DNA of 64,000 nucleotides from CAJQHT01 sp038123275 (GTDB lineage: Bacteria > Pseudomonadota > Alphaproteobacteria > Rickettsiales > UBA1997). The stretch lies in contig JAYORG010000004.1 of NCBI GenBank assembly GCA_038123275.1, forward strand, positions 66,328 through 130,327, written 5' to 3'. A program made the position numbers and the translations under genes. Shown here in pieces: positions 52,524-61,289 of this stretch (within the stretch, counting starts at the first letter, position 1; the number at the start of each line of letters is the position of its first letter). A model generated the notes under the pieces. That model did not search any database and had not been told where the DNA came from. It saw only the letters and a list, made by a program, of their open reading frames with translations.

Positions 52524-53324
52524 TTATTTAGAATTATTAAACCTAATAAGGCCAAATAAGATAATTAAGGTTGAAACATAGCCAATTAATTGCAATGCCG
52601 AAGGGCGAGAAACATAGCCTATAATAATATTTAAGAAGGTGCCCATAAAGCCATCATCGGCAATTAAAAAAGAACTATCCCACATTTGATATTTTATTTC
52701 TCCAACCACACCAGCACTTGCTAGGTACCCTAAAGAACTTGCCACCAAGCCAGCACATAAGAAAATAAGTAAAGTAGTTGTAACACTGAAAAAATATTTC
52801 CCCAAAGTTTTTAAAAGGCCAAAATAAAAAGCAAAACCAACAATAATTCCACAAATTAACCCTAAGGCACCACCCAAAATTAATTCGTAAACATTAACGC
52901 CAGACATATAGTAACTATAGCTAAATAACACAATTTCAGCCCCTTCTCTAAGAACCGACAAAGATACAATTATAAATAGGGTGTAAAGAGAACTTTCGCC
53001 ATCAATAACTTTTTTGCCTAAATTTTTTAGATCTTTTGATAGAGATTTTGCATGGTTTTTCATCCAAATTACAGTATATCCAATCATCAAACTTGCTAAA
53101 AATAAAATAATAGCACTAAAAATTTCCTGACCCATTCCGTCAAAAGAATCAGAAATTTTGTCAGTAAAAAACGCTAATATAATTGAACCAACAACGCCTG
53201 CTAAAAGCCCATAATTAATCCATAAAGTTCTGTTCTTAACTCCATTTGTGGCTCCAAAAAGAATCGATAAAATTAGAGCTATTTCTATTATTTCTCTAAA
53301 AATTATTATGGCTATTTGTAACAT
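52524..53324 (-). CDS. FTR1-family iron permease
   Basis: This 266-residue membrane protein has seven predicted helices and the two FTR1 iron-binding motifs, REIIE at 10-14 (variant of REGxE) and REGAE at 126-130. The family moves iron across the inner membrane, in EfeU-type systems with a periplasmic oxidase partner. No efeO or efeB genes are near. A perfect Fur-type palindrome lies 13-33 bp upstream of the start, so iron repression is likely. In the family, REGxE in both motifs is standard, and here the first Gly is replaced by Ile. Confidence 0.9.
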   Translation of the reverse strand: MLQIAIIIFREIIEIALILSILFGATNGVKNRTLWINYGLLAGVVGSIILAFFTDKISDSFDGMGQEIFSAIILFLASLMIGYTVIWMKNHAKSLSKDLKNLGKKVIDGESSLYTLFIIVSLSVLREGAEIVLFSYSYYMSGVNVYELILGGALGLICGIIVGFAFYFGLLKTLGKYFFSVTTTLLIFLCAGLVASSLGYLASAGVVGEIKYQMWDSSFLIADDGFMGTFLNIIIGYVSRPSALQLIGYVSTLIILFGLIRFNNSK

Positions 53325-53336
53325 TTTTTCTTATTT

Positions 53337-53357
53337 AATTGATAATCATTATCAATT
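53337..53357. promoter_or_regulatory. Fur box upstream of the FTR1 gene
   Basis: The core TGATAATCATTATCA is the 7-1-7 Fur consensus. The palindrome extends to 21 bp (10 bases each side of a central C). Its position right before the FTR1 start points to iron-dependent repression. Confidence 0.85.
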
Positions 53358-53433
53358 TAAGGTTAAATTAAAAAACTATCAAGATATTATTCTTGATATT
53401 ATTTCTGGGGATTTTATAGTGTAGAGATCTTTT

Positions 53434-53488
53434 TTGTTGGAAGCTGGCTTTGACCCCTTATTATAGAGGCGAAGCCAGCTTCCAACAA
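53434..53488. repeat. Long hairpin related to the GGGGTCA repeat family, copy C
   Basis: Arms TTGTTGGAAGCTGGCTT (53434-53450) and AAGCCAGCTTCCAACAA (53472-53488) match perfectly. The loop TGACCCCTTATTATAGAGGCG, with the right arm, corresponds to an internal part of copy B. It lies before proS. Confidence 0.8.
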
Positions 53489-53510
53489 ATACCATGTTAA
53501 TCATTGAATT

Positions 53511-54797
53511 ATGCGCCTATCAAATTATTTTCTACCAACATTAAAAGAAAACCCAATTGATGCTAAAATTGTTTCGCATCAATTAATGATTAGATCTGGT
53601 ATGATAAATCAAACTAGCTCTGGTATTTATTCATGGCTGCCTATTGGTCTTAGGGTTTTAAATAAAATTAAAGACATTATCAGAGAAGAAATTGACAAAT
53701 CAGGCTGCCAAGAAATTTTAATGCCAACAATTCAGCCTAAAGAATTATGGGAGGAATCTGGTCGCTATGACGATTACGGCAAAGAAATGCTTCGTATAAA
53801 AGATCGCCATGATAGAGACATTCTTTATGGTCCAACTCATGAAGAAATTGTTACTGATATTTTTCGCAAAAACATTACTTCCTACAAAGATTTACCCAAA
53901 AATCTTTATCAAATTCAATGGAAATTTAGAGATGAAATTCGCCCACGTTTTGGCGTGATGCGAGGCAGAGAATTTTTAATGAAAGATGGTTATTCTTTTG
54001 ATCTTGATTTTGAGTCTTCTAAAAAATCTTACGATTTAATGTATAAAACCTATTTTAAAATTTTTAAAAGAATGGGTCTAAATGCTATTGCCATGAAGGC
54101 TGACACAGGTGCCATTGGTGGTGATTTAAGTCATGAATTTCACATTTTGGCTGACACTGGAGAAAGTGCTGTTTATTATGATAAAAAATTTGATGATCTA
54201 ATAAAAGAAGACAATCTAGATATTAAAACCATGCAGTCACTTTATGCTGCTGCAGATGAGTTACATGATGAAAAAAAATGCCCATTAAAAAAAGAAGAAC
54301 TAGCCTCAAAAAGAGGCATTGAAATTGGTCATATTTTCCATTTTGGTGATAAATATTCTAAAGCTATGAATGCCAAAGTTATGGGAAATGACGGAAAAGA
54401 TATTTATCCTCAAATGGGATCATACGGTATTGGTGTTTCGCGTTTAGTTGCAGCAATTATTGAGTCAAGCCACGATGAAAATGGTATTATTTGGCCCAAA
54501 TCAGTTGCTCCTTTTCAAGTTGTTATTATTAATGTTAAAACTGGCAACGAAGAAATTGATAAAGAATGCCAAAAACTTTATGAACAATTACAAGAAAATA
54601 ATGTGGAAGTTCTTTATGACGATAGAAAAGTTGGCTTAGGACAAAAATTTGCTGTAGCTGATTTAATTGGCGTTCCAACCACAATTGTTATTGGTCCAAA
54701 TTCCATTAAAAATGGTAAAGCTGAAATAAAAGATAGGAAAACAGGAGAGAAAAAGGAGGTTGATTTATCTTCTATTCTTACCTTGGTGTCATCTTGA
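53511..54797 (+). CDS. proS: Prolyl-tRNA synthetase
   Basis: This 428-residue class II synthetase is the short alphaproteobacterial form without the editing insertion. Motifs include SSGIYSWLPIGLRVLNKI, motif 2 FRDEIRPRFGVMRGREFLMKDGYSFD, GADTG-type KADTGAIGGDLSHEFHILADTGE, motif 3 YGIGVSRLVAAIIE and a C-terminal anticodon domain (LYDDRKVGLGQKFAVADLIGVPT). It charges tRNA-Pro. The last three codons and stop (GTG TCA TCT TGA) lie inside a TGTCATCTTGAACTTAGA repeat (54787-54857), so the repeat supplies the C-terminus. Confidence 0.95.
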   Translation: MRLSNYFLPTLKENPIDAKIVSHQLMIRSGMINQTSSGIYSWLPIGLRVLNKIKDIIREEIDKSGCQEILMPTIQPKELWEESGRYDDYGKEMLRIKDRHDRDILYGPTHEEIVTDIFRKNITSYKDLPKNLYQIQWKFRDEIRPRFGVMRGREFLMKDGYSFDLDFESSKKSYDLMYKTYFKIFKRMGLNAIAMKADTGAIGGDLSHEFHILADTGESAVYYDKKFDDLIKEDNLDIKTMQSLYAAADELHDEKKCPLKKEELASKRGIEIGHIFHFGDKYSKAMNAKVMGNDGKDIYPQMGSYGIGVSRLVAAIIESSHDENGIIWPKSVAPFQVVIINVKTGNEEIDKECQKLYEQLQENNVEVLYDDRKVGLGQKFAVADLIGVPTTIVIGPNSIKNGKAEIKDRKTGEKKEVDLSSILTLVSS

Positions 54798-54857
54798 ACT
54801 TAGATAATCTTGAAATCCTTTTAGGATTTCCAGAGTCTCTTATGTGGCAAGATCTCA
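54787..54857. repeat. TGTCATCTTGAACTTAGA repeat family, copy 2
   Basis: A 71-bp element matching copy 1 at both flanks, with a different hairpin (GAAATCC..GGATTTC) in the centre. It overlaps the end of proS and supplies its stop codon. Confidence 0.85.
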
Positions 54858-54900
54858 ACCATCAAGAGCAATATTAATATTAAATCTTTTACTAATTAAA

Positions 54901-55245
54901 ATGACAAAAATATACCATAATCCGCGCTGCACAAAATCTCGTCAAACTTTAGAACTGTTAAAAGAAAAGGGCATTGACCCTCAGATTATTCTTTATTTAG
55001 AAAAAGGTTTAGAAGTTGCAGAAATTAAAAATATTCTTACTTTATTAAATGCTAGTCCAAGAGATATTATCAGAAATAAAGAAGCAGAATTTAAAGAACA
55101 AAATTTAGGCGATAAATCTGTATCAGATGATGAGATAATAAAGGCAATTTCCAATACACCAAAACTATTAGAAAGACCAATAGTTATTAATGGCAAAAAA
55201 GCTGCAATTGGAAGGCCACCAGAAAATATCCTAGAAATCATTTAA
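54901..55245 (+). CDS. ArsC/YfgD-family glutaredoxin-dependent reductase
   Basis: The start is set at the ATG at 54901, giving 114 residues. A longer frame from 54844 runs through the upstream repeat and is not protein-like. The N-terminal motif is TKIYHNPRCTKSRQTLELL, with the HX3CX3R active site as His6, Cys10, Arg14. ILTLLNASPRDIIRNKE and RPIVINGKKAAIGRPPENIL follow, typical of ArsC-like proteins. It may reduce arsenate with glutathione/glutaredoxin, but YfgD-type members have uncertain substrates. No other ars genes are present. Confidence 0.88.
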   Translation: MTKIYHNPRCTKSRQTLELLKEKGIDPQIILYLEKGLEVAEIKNILTLLNASPRDIIRNKEAEFKEQNLGDKSVSDDEIIKAISNTPKLLERPIVINGKKAAIGRPPENILEII

Positions 55246-55273
55246 TTAATCTTAAACAATAATCTAAATCAGT

Positions 55274-55792
55274 GTGTTGTTAAATCGGCTAGCTATTATA
55301 TTATTTCTTTTTATAATCTTTTCCACAAAGGCATATTCTTCATCTTGTGCGGATCTTACTATGGAAGGTTTAAAAAATTTTAGAGAAAAATTATTATCAA
55401 AAGAATTTATTTTAAATGAGTACAATTTAAAGATAGCATTTCCAGGTTTTCCGGTTACATCAAGTAGAAAAGATCAGGATGGCCCAACTTTTACAAGTTT
55501 TAAGATAGGGGATTGTTTTATGGTTGGAGACCCTGATCTAAACAATAAGCATGTTATTGTAGTATTTTCAAAAGAAATAAAAAATAAATATGGCATTAGC
55601 GTCGGAATGTCATATTATGATATTCTTGATAACATGACAGATGTTCCTGATGTTGAGTTATATAGGATAAAAAATATAGAAAATCATTATTATAATTCAG
55701 TTTATTTTCGTTGGGGAAATGTTTTTTATCACCTTGATGATAAATGGAACATTACAAGAACCACAATTAGTAGAGCATTTTTTATAGGGTAA
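55274..55792 (+). CDS. Small secreted protein of unknown function
   Basis: This 172-residue protein starts with GTG (or the following TTG) and has a signal peptide (LAIILFLFIIFSTKAYS, cleavage near residue 22). The mature part has two cysteines (SSCADL and GDCFMVGDP) that could form a disulfide. Several beta-strand-like segments follow (HVIVVFSKEI, VYFRWGNVFYHLDDKWNIT). No family was recognised. It lies between arsC and bioB, followed by a terminator-like hairpin. Export to the periplasm is the only function that can be inferred. Confidence 0.6.
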   Translation: MLLNRLAIILFLFIIFSTKAYSSSCADLTMEGLKNFREKLLSKEFILNEYNLKIAFPGFPVTSSRKDQDGPTFTSFKIGDCFMVGDPDLNNKHVIVVFSKEIKNKYGISVGMSYYDILDNMTDVPDVELYRIKNIENHYYNSVYFRWGNVFYHLDDKWNITRTTISRAFFIG

Positions 55793-55818
55793 AAGTGCTG
55801 AGTAAATCACACTTTTTA
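55791..55818. terminator. Short terminator between the secreted-protein gene and bioB
   Basis: AAAAGTG and CACTTTT form a 7-bp stem with a 12-base loop, followed by T residues. It serves convergent genes. Confidence 0.5.
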
Positions 55819-55825
55819 TTAACAT

Positions 55826-56779
55826 TTAGGCAGCTTGTAAACCAAGCTCATTAAATAATGCTTGATCTTTTTGGCTTTCTGGATTGTCAGTTGTTAAAAG
55901 TTTTTCACCATAAAATATTGAATTAGCACCAGCCAAAAAGCATAAAGCTTGGGTTTGGTCGTTCATTTCTTCTCTGCCAGCAGATAATCTTACGGCAGCT
56001 TTTGGCATCATAATTCTGGCAATTGCTATTGTTCTGATAAATTCAAATTGGTTTAAGGCTTCTTTATTATCAAGCGGTGTGCCTGCAACTCTAACTAGCA
56101 TATTAATTGGCACTGAATTTGGATGTTGTGGTAAATTGGCTAAAGACATTAACATGCCAGCGCGGTCTGATCTTTCTTCGCCCATTCCAACAATTCCACC
56201 ACTACAAACATTTAAACCTGCCTGTCTAACATTATTTAATGTTTCTATCCTATCCTCAAATTTTCTAGTAGTGATAATTTTTTTATAATAATCAGGAGAA
56301 GTATCAATATTATGATTGTAATAATCTAAACCAGCTTCTTTTAATTTTTTACTTTGTTCTTCTTTAACCATGCCAAGAGTAACACAAGTTTCTAGGCCGA
56401 TATTTTTAACCTCTTTTACCATATCACAAACCTTATCTAAGTCACGATCATTTAAATTTCTCCAGGCTGCTCCCATGCAAAATCTACTCGCGCCACTTTC
56501 TTTGGCTTCTTTTGCAGCTTTTACAACTTCTTCAACCTCCATGAAAGGTTCCTTCTTTAACTGCGTATTATAATGAGCCGATTGTGGGCAATATTTGCAA
56601 TCTTCAGGACAAGAACCAGTTTTAATACTAAGCAAAGTACTAATTTGTACTTTGTTATTTTCATGATATTGTCTATGAACAGATGTGGCCTGAAAAATTA
56701 AATCATTAAAAGGTAAGGCAAATAATTCTAATATTTCATCCAATTGCCAATCATGGCGAATTTGAGTTTTTGAAAGCAT
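55826..56779 (-). CDS. bioB: Biotin synthase
   Basis: This 317-residue radical SAM enzyme has the cluster motif Cys57, Cys61, Cys64 (SCPEDCKYC) followed by PQSAHY. ESGASRFCMGAAWR, YYNHNIDTSPDYY, CSGGIVGMGE, VPINMLVRVAGTPL and AGANSIFYGEKLLTT are all typical. It inserts sulfur into dethiobiotin to make biotin. No other bio genes are nearby, so it may work on dethiobiotin made by an unlinked or partial pathway. It follows mreC on the same strand. Confidence 0.95.
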   Translation of the reverse strand: MLSKTQIRHDWQLDEILELFALPFNDLIFQATSVHRQYHENNKVQISTLLSIKTGSCPEDCKYCPQSAHYNTQLKKEPFMEVEEVVKAAKEAKESGASRFCMGAAWRNLNDRDLDKVCDMVKEVKNIGLETCVTLGMVKEEQSKKLKEAGLDYYNHNIDTSPDYYKKIITTRKFEDRIETLNNVRQAGLNVCSGGIVGMGEERSDRAGMLMSLANLPQHPNSVPINMLVRVAGTPLDNKEALNQFEFIRTIAIARIMMPKAAVRLSAGREEMNDQTQALCFLAGANSIFYGEKLLTTDNPESQKDQALFNELGLQAA

Positions 56780-56793
56780 TTTAAATTTTGTAA

Positions 56794-57636
56794 TTAATAT
56801 TTAGAAATAGCAGCTAAATTGATATTATCTGCATTTTCTGCAGCTCTTACCTTAACATTTGTGCCCTTAACTTTTACAACAATTCCAACTAGTAATCCAG
56901 GTGGTAAATGTTCGCCATCTCCAGAGGTATACACCATGTCACCAACGCTAATATGATGGTCCTTATCTAAATAGTCAATGCTCATAATTTTTTTATTGTG
57001 CCCAGTTAATATACCTCTAATTCTAGAATTAGAGGTAATTACTGGAATTTTGGAGTTATTATCAGTAATTGTTAAAACACGTGATATATTATCATTGACT
57101 TGTATGACTCTGCCAATTACAGATTGCTTGCCGGTAATTACACTATTTTCTTGTATGCCATGATTTTTTCCAGCATTTATTATTATATTACTTCCATAAG
57201 CTTGGCTTGGCTTGGTAATTAAACGTACGGATTGATATTTTATGCTTTTTGCCTTAATAAATTTTAGCAATTCTTGTAGTTCTTCATTTTCTTGGCTAAT
57301 ATTTAAGGCTTTAATGTAAATAGATTTTAATTTTTCATTTTCAGCCTTTAATATGATATTTTCTCTTTTGGCTTGTGCTAATTCTTGAAAATAGTTAGCT
57401 CCTTGACTTGAAACTCCAAATGGAAAAGCAATGGTTTTCGAAATAGGAAGTGATATATCAACAAAAAATAAAGAAATTTTATCATTGAAGCCTTTGTTGC
57501 TCTTGGAAATGCCAATTAATATTAGGCATATAGCAATTAGTGATACAAACTCAATTTTCTTAAGGAAATGGCTAATATAATAGTAAATACTAAGATTTAC
57601 TTTTGATCCTGAATCGTAATTGATATATTGCTTCAT
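56794..57636 (-). CDS. mreC: Rod shape-determining protein MreC
   Basis: This 280-residue protein has one N-terminal membrane helix (about residues 31-47), a coiled-coil segment (QAKRENIILKAENEKLKSIY) and a beta domain with IINAGKNHGIQENSVITGKQSVIGRVIQV and DHHISVGDMVYTSGDGEHLPPGLLVGIV, all MreC hallmarks. It links MreB filaments to the peptidoglycan synthesis machinery in the periplasm. It follows mreB by 13 bp. mreD is not seen directly after it, and bioB is next. Confidence 0.92.
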   Translation of the reverse strand: MKQYINYDSGSKVNLSIYYYISHFLKKIEFVSLIAICLILIGISKSNKGFNDKISLFFVDISLPISKTIAFPFGVSSQGANYFQELAQAKRENIILKAENEKLKSIYIKALNISQENEELQELLKFIKAKSIKYQSVRLITKPSQAYGSNIIINAGKNHGIQENSVITGKQSVIGRVIQVNDNISRVLTITDNNSKIPVITSNSRIRGILTGHNKKIMSIDYLDKDHHISVGDMVYTSGDGEHLPPGLLVGIVVKVKGTNVKVRAAENADNINLAAISKY

Positions 57637-57649
57637 TAACTATAGCTTC

Positions 57650-58690
57650 TTAATCTTGTCTAAATAAAACGGCGCGGAACATTTTGATATTTTCAAGAAC
57701 TTTACCACAGCCATTAACAACACAAAGCAAAGGGTCATCAGCCACAAAAACAGGTAACCCTGTTGCTTGTCTAACTACGTAATCTAAGTTTTTAAGTAAT
57801 GCTCCACCACCACTTAAAACAATGCCCTTTTCCACAATATCAGAAGATAATTCTGGTGGTGTACATTCTAAAGCAACTTTAATAGCGTCAACAATTTGTT
57901 CAACTGGTTCCATTAAACTTTCAGCAATTTGTCTTTCGCTTAAAACCATTTCTTTTGGAATGCCATTGGCTAGATCTCTACCTTTAACTTCCATGGTTAA
58001 TCCTTCTCCATCTTCATTAGGACAAGCTGCACCAATGGTTTTTTTGATTCTTTCGGCAGTTGATTCACCAATTAAAAGATTATGATATCTTCTAATGTAA
58101 GAAATAATTGCTTCGTCCATTTTATCTCCACCAACTCTAACTGAGCGTGAGTAAACAATACCACCCAAAGATAAAATACCAACTTCTGTTGTTCCACCTC
58201 CAATATCAACAATCATTGATCCAGTTGGCTCAGTAACTGGTAAATTAGCACCAATTGCTGCTGCCATTGGTTCTTCTATTAAAAATACTTCATTAGCTCC
58301 TGCACCTTCTGCTGCATCTTGAATGGCTCTTCTTTCAACCGGAGTTGATCCAGATGGAACACAAACAATAATTAAAGGCCCTAACCAACTTCTAGTTTTA
58401 TTAACTTCACGAATGAAATGTTTAATCATCTCTGCAGCTACTTTAAAATCGGCTATCACGCCGTCTCTTAAAGGTCTAATTGCTTCAATTTTATTTGGAG
58501 TTCTTCCAAGCATCATTTTGGCAGTGTTGCCAAAGGCACATGGAATGTTTTTGCCATTTTCATTAAGCAATGCCACAACCGAAGGTTCATTTAAAACCAC
58601 CCCTTCATTTTTGGTGTAAACAAGAGTGTTTGCAGTTCCAAGATCAATTGCAATATCACGAGAAGAAAATGAGAATAATTTACCAAACAT
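57650..58690 (-). CDS. mreB: Rod shape-determining actin-like protein MreB
   Basis: This 346-residue actin homologue has phosphate loop 1 AIDLGTANTLVY, GVIADFKVAAEMIKHFI, PSGSTPVERRAIQDAAEGAGA, phosphate loop 2 VDIGGGTTEVGILSLGGIV and adenosine motif GIVLSGGGALLKNLD. It forms membrane-bound filaments that guide lateral cell-wall synthesis, which indicates a rod-shaped cell with peptidoglycan. Length is normal. It lies between leuA and mreC on the same strand. Confidence 0.97.
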   Translation of the reverse strand: MFGKLFSFSSRDIAIDLGTANTLVYTKNEGVVLNEPSVVALLNENGKNIPCAFGNTAKMMLGRTPNKIEAIRPLRDGVIADFKVAAEMIKHFIREVNKTRSWLGPLIIVCVPSGSTPVERRAIQDAAEGAGANEVFLIEEPMAAAIGANLPVTEPTGSMIVDIGGGTTEVGILSLGGIVYSRSVRVGGDKMDEAIISYIRRYHNLLIGESTAERIKKTIGAACPNEDGEGLTMEVKGRDLANGIPKEMVLSERQIAESLMEPVEQIVDAIKVALECTPPELSSDIVEKGIVLSGGGALLKNLDYVVRQATGLPVFVADDPLLCVVNGCGKVLENIKMFRAVLFRQD

Positions 58691-58702
58691 TTATTTATTT
58701 TT

Positions 58703-60232
58703 TTAAGTTAATAATTTAGATTTTACCGCTGGTAACTTTTCTAAACAATGAATATAAGCCTTTGCAGAGGCTACTAAAACATCAGTACTAGAACCAGTAG
58801 AACTATAAGTTCTCCCATCGCTTTTTAAGCGAGTTACAACCACAGCTTGAGCGTCAATTCCACTTGTTACAGCATTTACTTGGTAAAGCTCTAACGTAGC
58901 AACATGAGGAATTAATTTTTTAATGGCATTAAATATTGCATCAACTGGTCCATCTTTTGATTTAAACTCAGTCTTAGCATCTTTACCGTTAATTTTTAAA
59001 AATAACTCAATTTCAGCTTCCTTTAATTTGCCACATTTAACTGTTAAATCAACTAATTTTATGAAAGATTTCTCACTTACAACGGAATTATCAATTAGGG
59101 CAATGATATCCTCATCTAAAACTTCTTTTTTCTTATCAGCCAAATCTTTAAATTTTTTAAAGGATTCTTCTAATATTTCATCATTTAATTCATAGCCAAT
59201 TTCTTGTAATTTATCTTTAAAAGCAGCACGTCCAGAATGTTTACCTAATATTAAGGAAGATTTTTCTAACCCAACAGATTCTGGTGTCATTATTTCGTAA
59301 GTATCACGATTTTTTAACATGCCATCTTGATGAATGCCACTTTCATGAGCAAAGGCATTAGCGCCAACAATAGCTTTATTATATTGAATTGGAAAGCCAG
59401 TAATATTAGAAACTAATTTAGAGGCACGAGTTATGTATTGAGGCTTAACATTGGTATCTAAATTATAAAAATCAGCTCTAGTTTTTAAGGTCATAACTAA
59501 TTCTTCTAAGGCGGCATTTCCAGCTCTTTCACCGATGCCATTGATAGTACATTCAATTTGACGAGCTCCAGCACTGGCAGCCGCTAAGGAATTAGCAACG
59601 GCTAATCCTAAATCGTTGTGACAATGTGTTGAAATAATTGCTTTATCAATATTTGGTACATTATTTTTGATTTTGGTAACTAATTCAAAATATTCTATTG
59701 GCGTTGTATAGCCAACAGTATCAGGAATATTAATGGTTTGGGCCCCTGCTTTAATTGCAGTTTCTATCGCCTTAAATAAGAAATCATGATTAGTTCTAGT
59801 TGAATCTTCAGCTGACCATTCAACATCATCACATAAGGATCTAGCCAATGTAACACTATCAGTGATTGCTTCTAAAACCTGAGCTTTGTCCATGCGCAAT
59901 TTATGTTGCATATGAACATCACTGGTTGCGATAAAAGTATGAATTCTACTTTTTGGTGCTGGCCTAACTGCCTCCCCAGCTTTTTGAATATCATTTTTCT
60001 TGGCTCTTGCAAGGCCACATATTCTAGATTTTTTAGCGTTTTTAGCAATATGATTAACCGCTTTAAAATCACCATCACTTGCAGCCGGAAAGCCGGCCTC
60101 AATAACGTCCACACCCATTTGTTCAAGCGTTTTTGCTATTAATAATTTTTCTTCAAAATTCATAGTAGCACTTGGCGCTTGTTCGCCATCTCTTAAAGTT
60201 GTATCAAAAATTATTATCTTTTCTTTTGACAT
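58703..60232 (-). CDS. leuA: 2-isopropylmalate synthase
   Basis: The likely start is the ATG near 60232 (MSKEKIIIFDTTLRDGEQAP), giving about 509 residues. A TTG 20 codons upstream is also possible. Motifs are TTLRDGEQAP, GFPAASDGDF, STHCHNDLGLAVANSLAA, ERAGNAALEELVMTLK and HESGIHQDGMLK. A C-terminal regulatory LeuA dimer domain covers about residues 380-509. It condenses acetyl-CoA with 2-ketoisovalerate, the first step of leucine synthesis. Its presence is unusual for Rickettsiaceae. The rest of the pathway is not in view. Confidence 0.92.
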   Translation of the reverse strand: MSKEKIIIFDTTLRDGEQAPSATMNFEEKLLIAKTLEQMGVDVIEAGFPAASDGDFKAVNHIAKNAKKSRICGLARAKKNDIQKAGEAVRPAPKSRIHTFIATSDVHMQHKLRMDKAQVLEAITDSVTLARSLCDDVEWSAEDSTRTNHDFLFKAIETAIKAGAQTINIPDTVGYTTPIEYFELVTKIKNNVPNIDKAIISTHCHNDLGLAVANSLAAASAGARQIECTINGIGERAGNAALEELVMTLKTRADFYNLDTNVKPQYITRASKLVSNITGFPIQYNKAIVGANAFAHESGIHQDGMLKNRDTYEIMTPESVGLEKSSLILGKHSGRAAFKDKLQEIGYELNDEILEESFKKFKDLADKKKEVLDEDIIALIDNSVVSEKSFIKLVDLTVKCGKLKEAEIELFLKINGKDAKTEFKSKDGPVDAIFNAIKKLIPHVATLELYQVNAVTSGIDAQAVVVTRLKSDGRTYSSTGSSTDVLVASAKAYIHCLEKLPAVKSKLLT

Positions 60233-60302
60233 TGTCTTTTTTAAGGTTTTAGTTAGGTTAAATAACCTATTATTACTTGAAATATTAGTCAATTATTTAA
60301 TC

Positions 60303-61280
60303 ATGCTTTTAGAAATACAAAAAGGAGATATTGTTGATATTGTTTTTCCAGCAACTGGATGCAGTGAAAATGAAGTTTTATCCATTAAAAATTACGTTAA
60401 AAACGAACTGAATTTAACCCCAAGAATTTTACTTGAAGAAGATCTTATTTTGGCACCGCAAAATCCAGAAAATGAATTTCCAGTTAATAGCAAAAAGCAA
60501 AGATTTCTACAGTTACAAGAGGCCTTAAAAAGCAAAGATTCCAAAATAATTTGGTGTGCCCGTGGTGGTTATGGTAGCGGTGACTTACTGCCATTTCTAG
60601 AAAAAATGAATCCAATCAAACAAGATAAATTATTTATTGGTTTTAGTGACATAGTTTCAATTTCCAGTTTTTTCCAAGATAGATGGGGTTACAATATTAT
60701 TTGTGCTCCTGTTTTGGTACAATTGGCTCGAGAAGAAATTGATGAAATTCCTAAAAATGAATTAAAAGAGTTGATATTTGGTAAAAAATTAGAGTTTAGT
60801 TATGATTTAGAAATTTTAAATCACCCAGATAGCAGCGAAACTCCAGTTGATTTACAAATATTTTCTAAAGTTAGCGGGGGATGTTTAAGTGTTTTAGCTG
60901 GTCATTTTGGCACTAATTATCAAATTAATTTTCATGAGAAAATCTTGTTTTTAGAAGATGAAGGTGAAGACGGCGAAAGATTAGACAGATATTTGCGTCA
61001 AATTATTGAAGTAATTGCAAAGGAGCAAAAATTGCCCAAAGCCATTTTACTCGGTAATTTTTTACAATCTAATCCTCATGGTACACCAAGAGCAAAAAAT
61101 ATACAAATTGCTATTGATGACTTTGTTAAAAGAGTTGTTGATTTAGGCTTATTAATTCCAATTTTCAAGGCCAAAGATAATGATCTAGGCCATAGCCACA
61201 AAATGCGTCCATTGGTTCTTGGAGTTGAAAGTAAAATCGTCAAACATGTTGGTGAGTTTAAATTGTTGACCTCACTATAA
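60303..61280 (+). CDS. S66 family LD-carboxypeptidase (LdcA/MccF type)
   Basis: This 325-residue serine peptidase has GDIVDIVFPATGCSE at the N-terminus, the nucleophile elbow region IIWCARGGYGSGDLLPFLEKM, FIGFSDIVSISSFF, KVSGGCLSVLAGHFGTNYQI, LFLEDEGEDGERLDRYLRQI, and the C-terminal GHSHKMRPLVLGVESKI. It probably removes the last D-Ala from tetrapeptides during murein recycling. The MccF branch instead cleaves microcin C-like nucleotides, and a YejE-type transporter gene follows 1.6 kb away. It is divergent from leuA, with 10 bases between the leuA extension and its start. Confidence 0.87.
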   Translation: MLLEIQKGDIVDIVFPATGCSENEVLSIKNYVKNELNLTPRILLEEDLILAPQNPENEFPVNSKKQRFLQLQEALKSKDSKIIWCARGGYGSGDLLPFLEKMNPIKQDKLFIGFSDIVSISSFFQDRWGYNIICAPVLVQLAREEIDEIPKNELKELIFGKKLEFSYDLEILNHPDSSETPVDLQIFSKVSGGCLSVLAGHFGTNYQINFHEKILFLEDEGEDGERLDRYLRQIIEVIAKEQKLPKAILLGNFLQSNPHGTPRAKNIQIAIDDFVKRVVDLGLLIPIFKAKDNDLGHSHKMRPLVLGVESKIVKHVGEFKLLTSL

Positions 61281-61289
61281 TATTAGCCT

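Noticed and set aside
54844..54900. Longer start for the ArsC-like protein
   Set aside because: The extension lies in the palindromic repeat and intergenic sequence and would precede the conserved TKIYHNPRC start by 19 unrelated residues.
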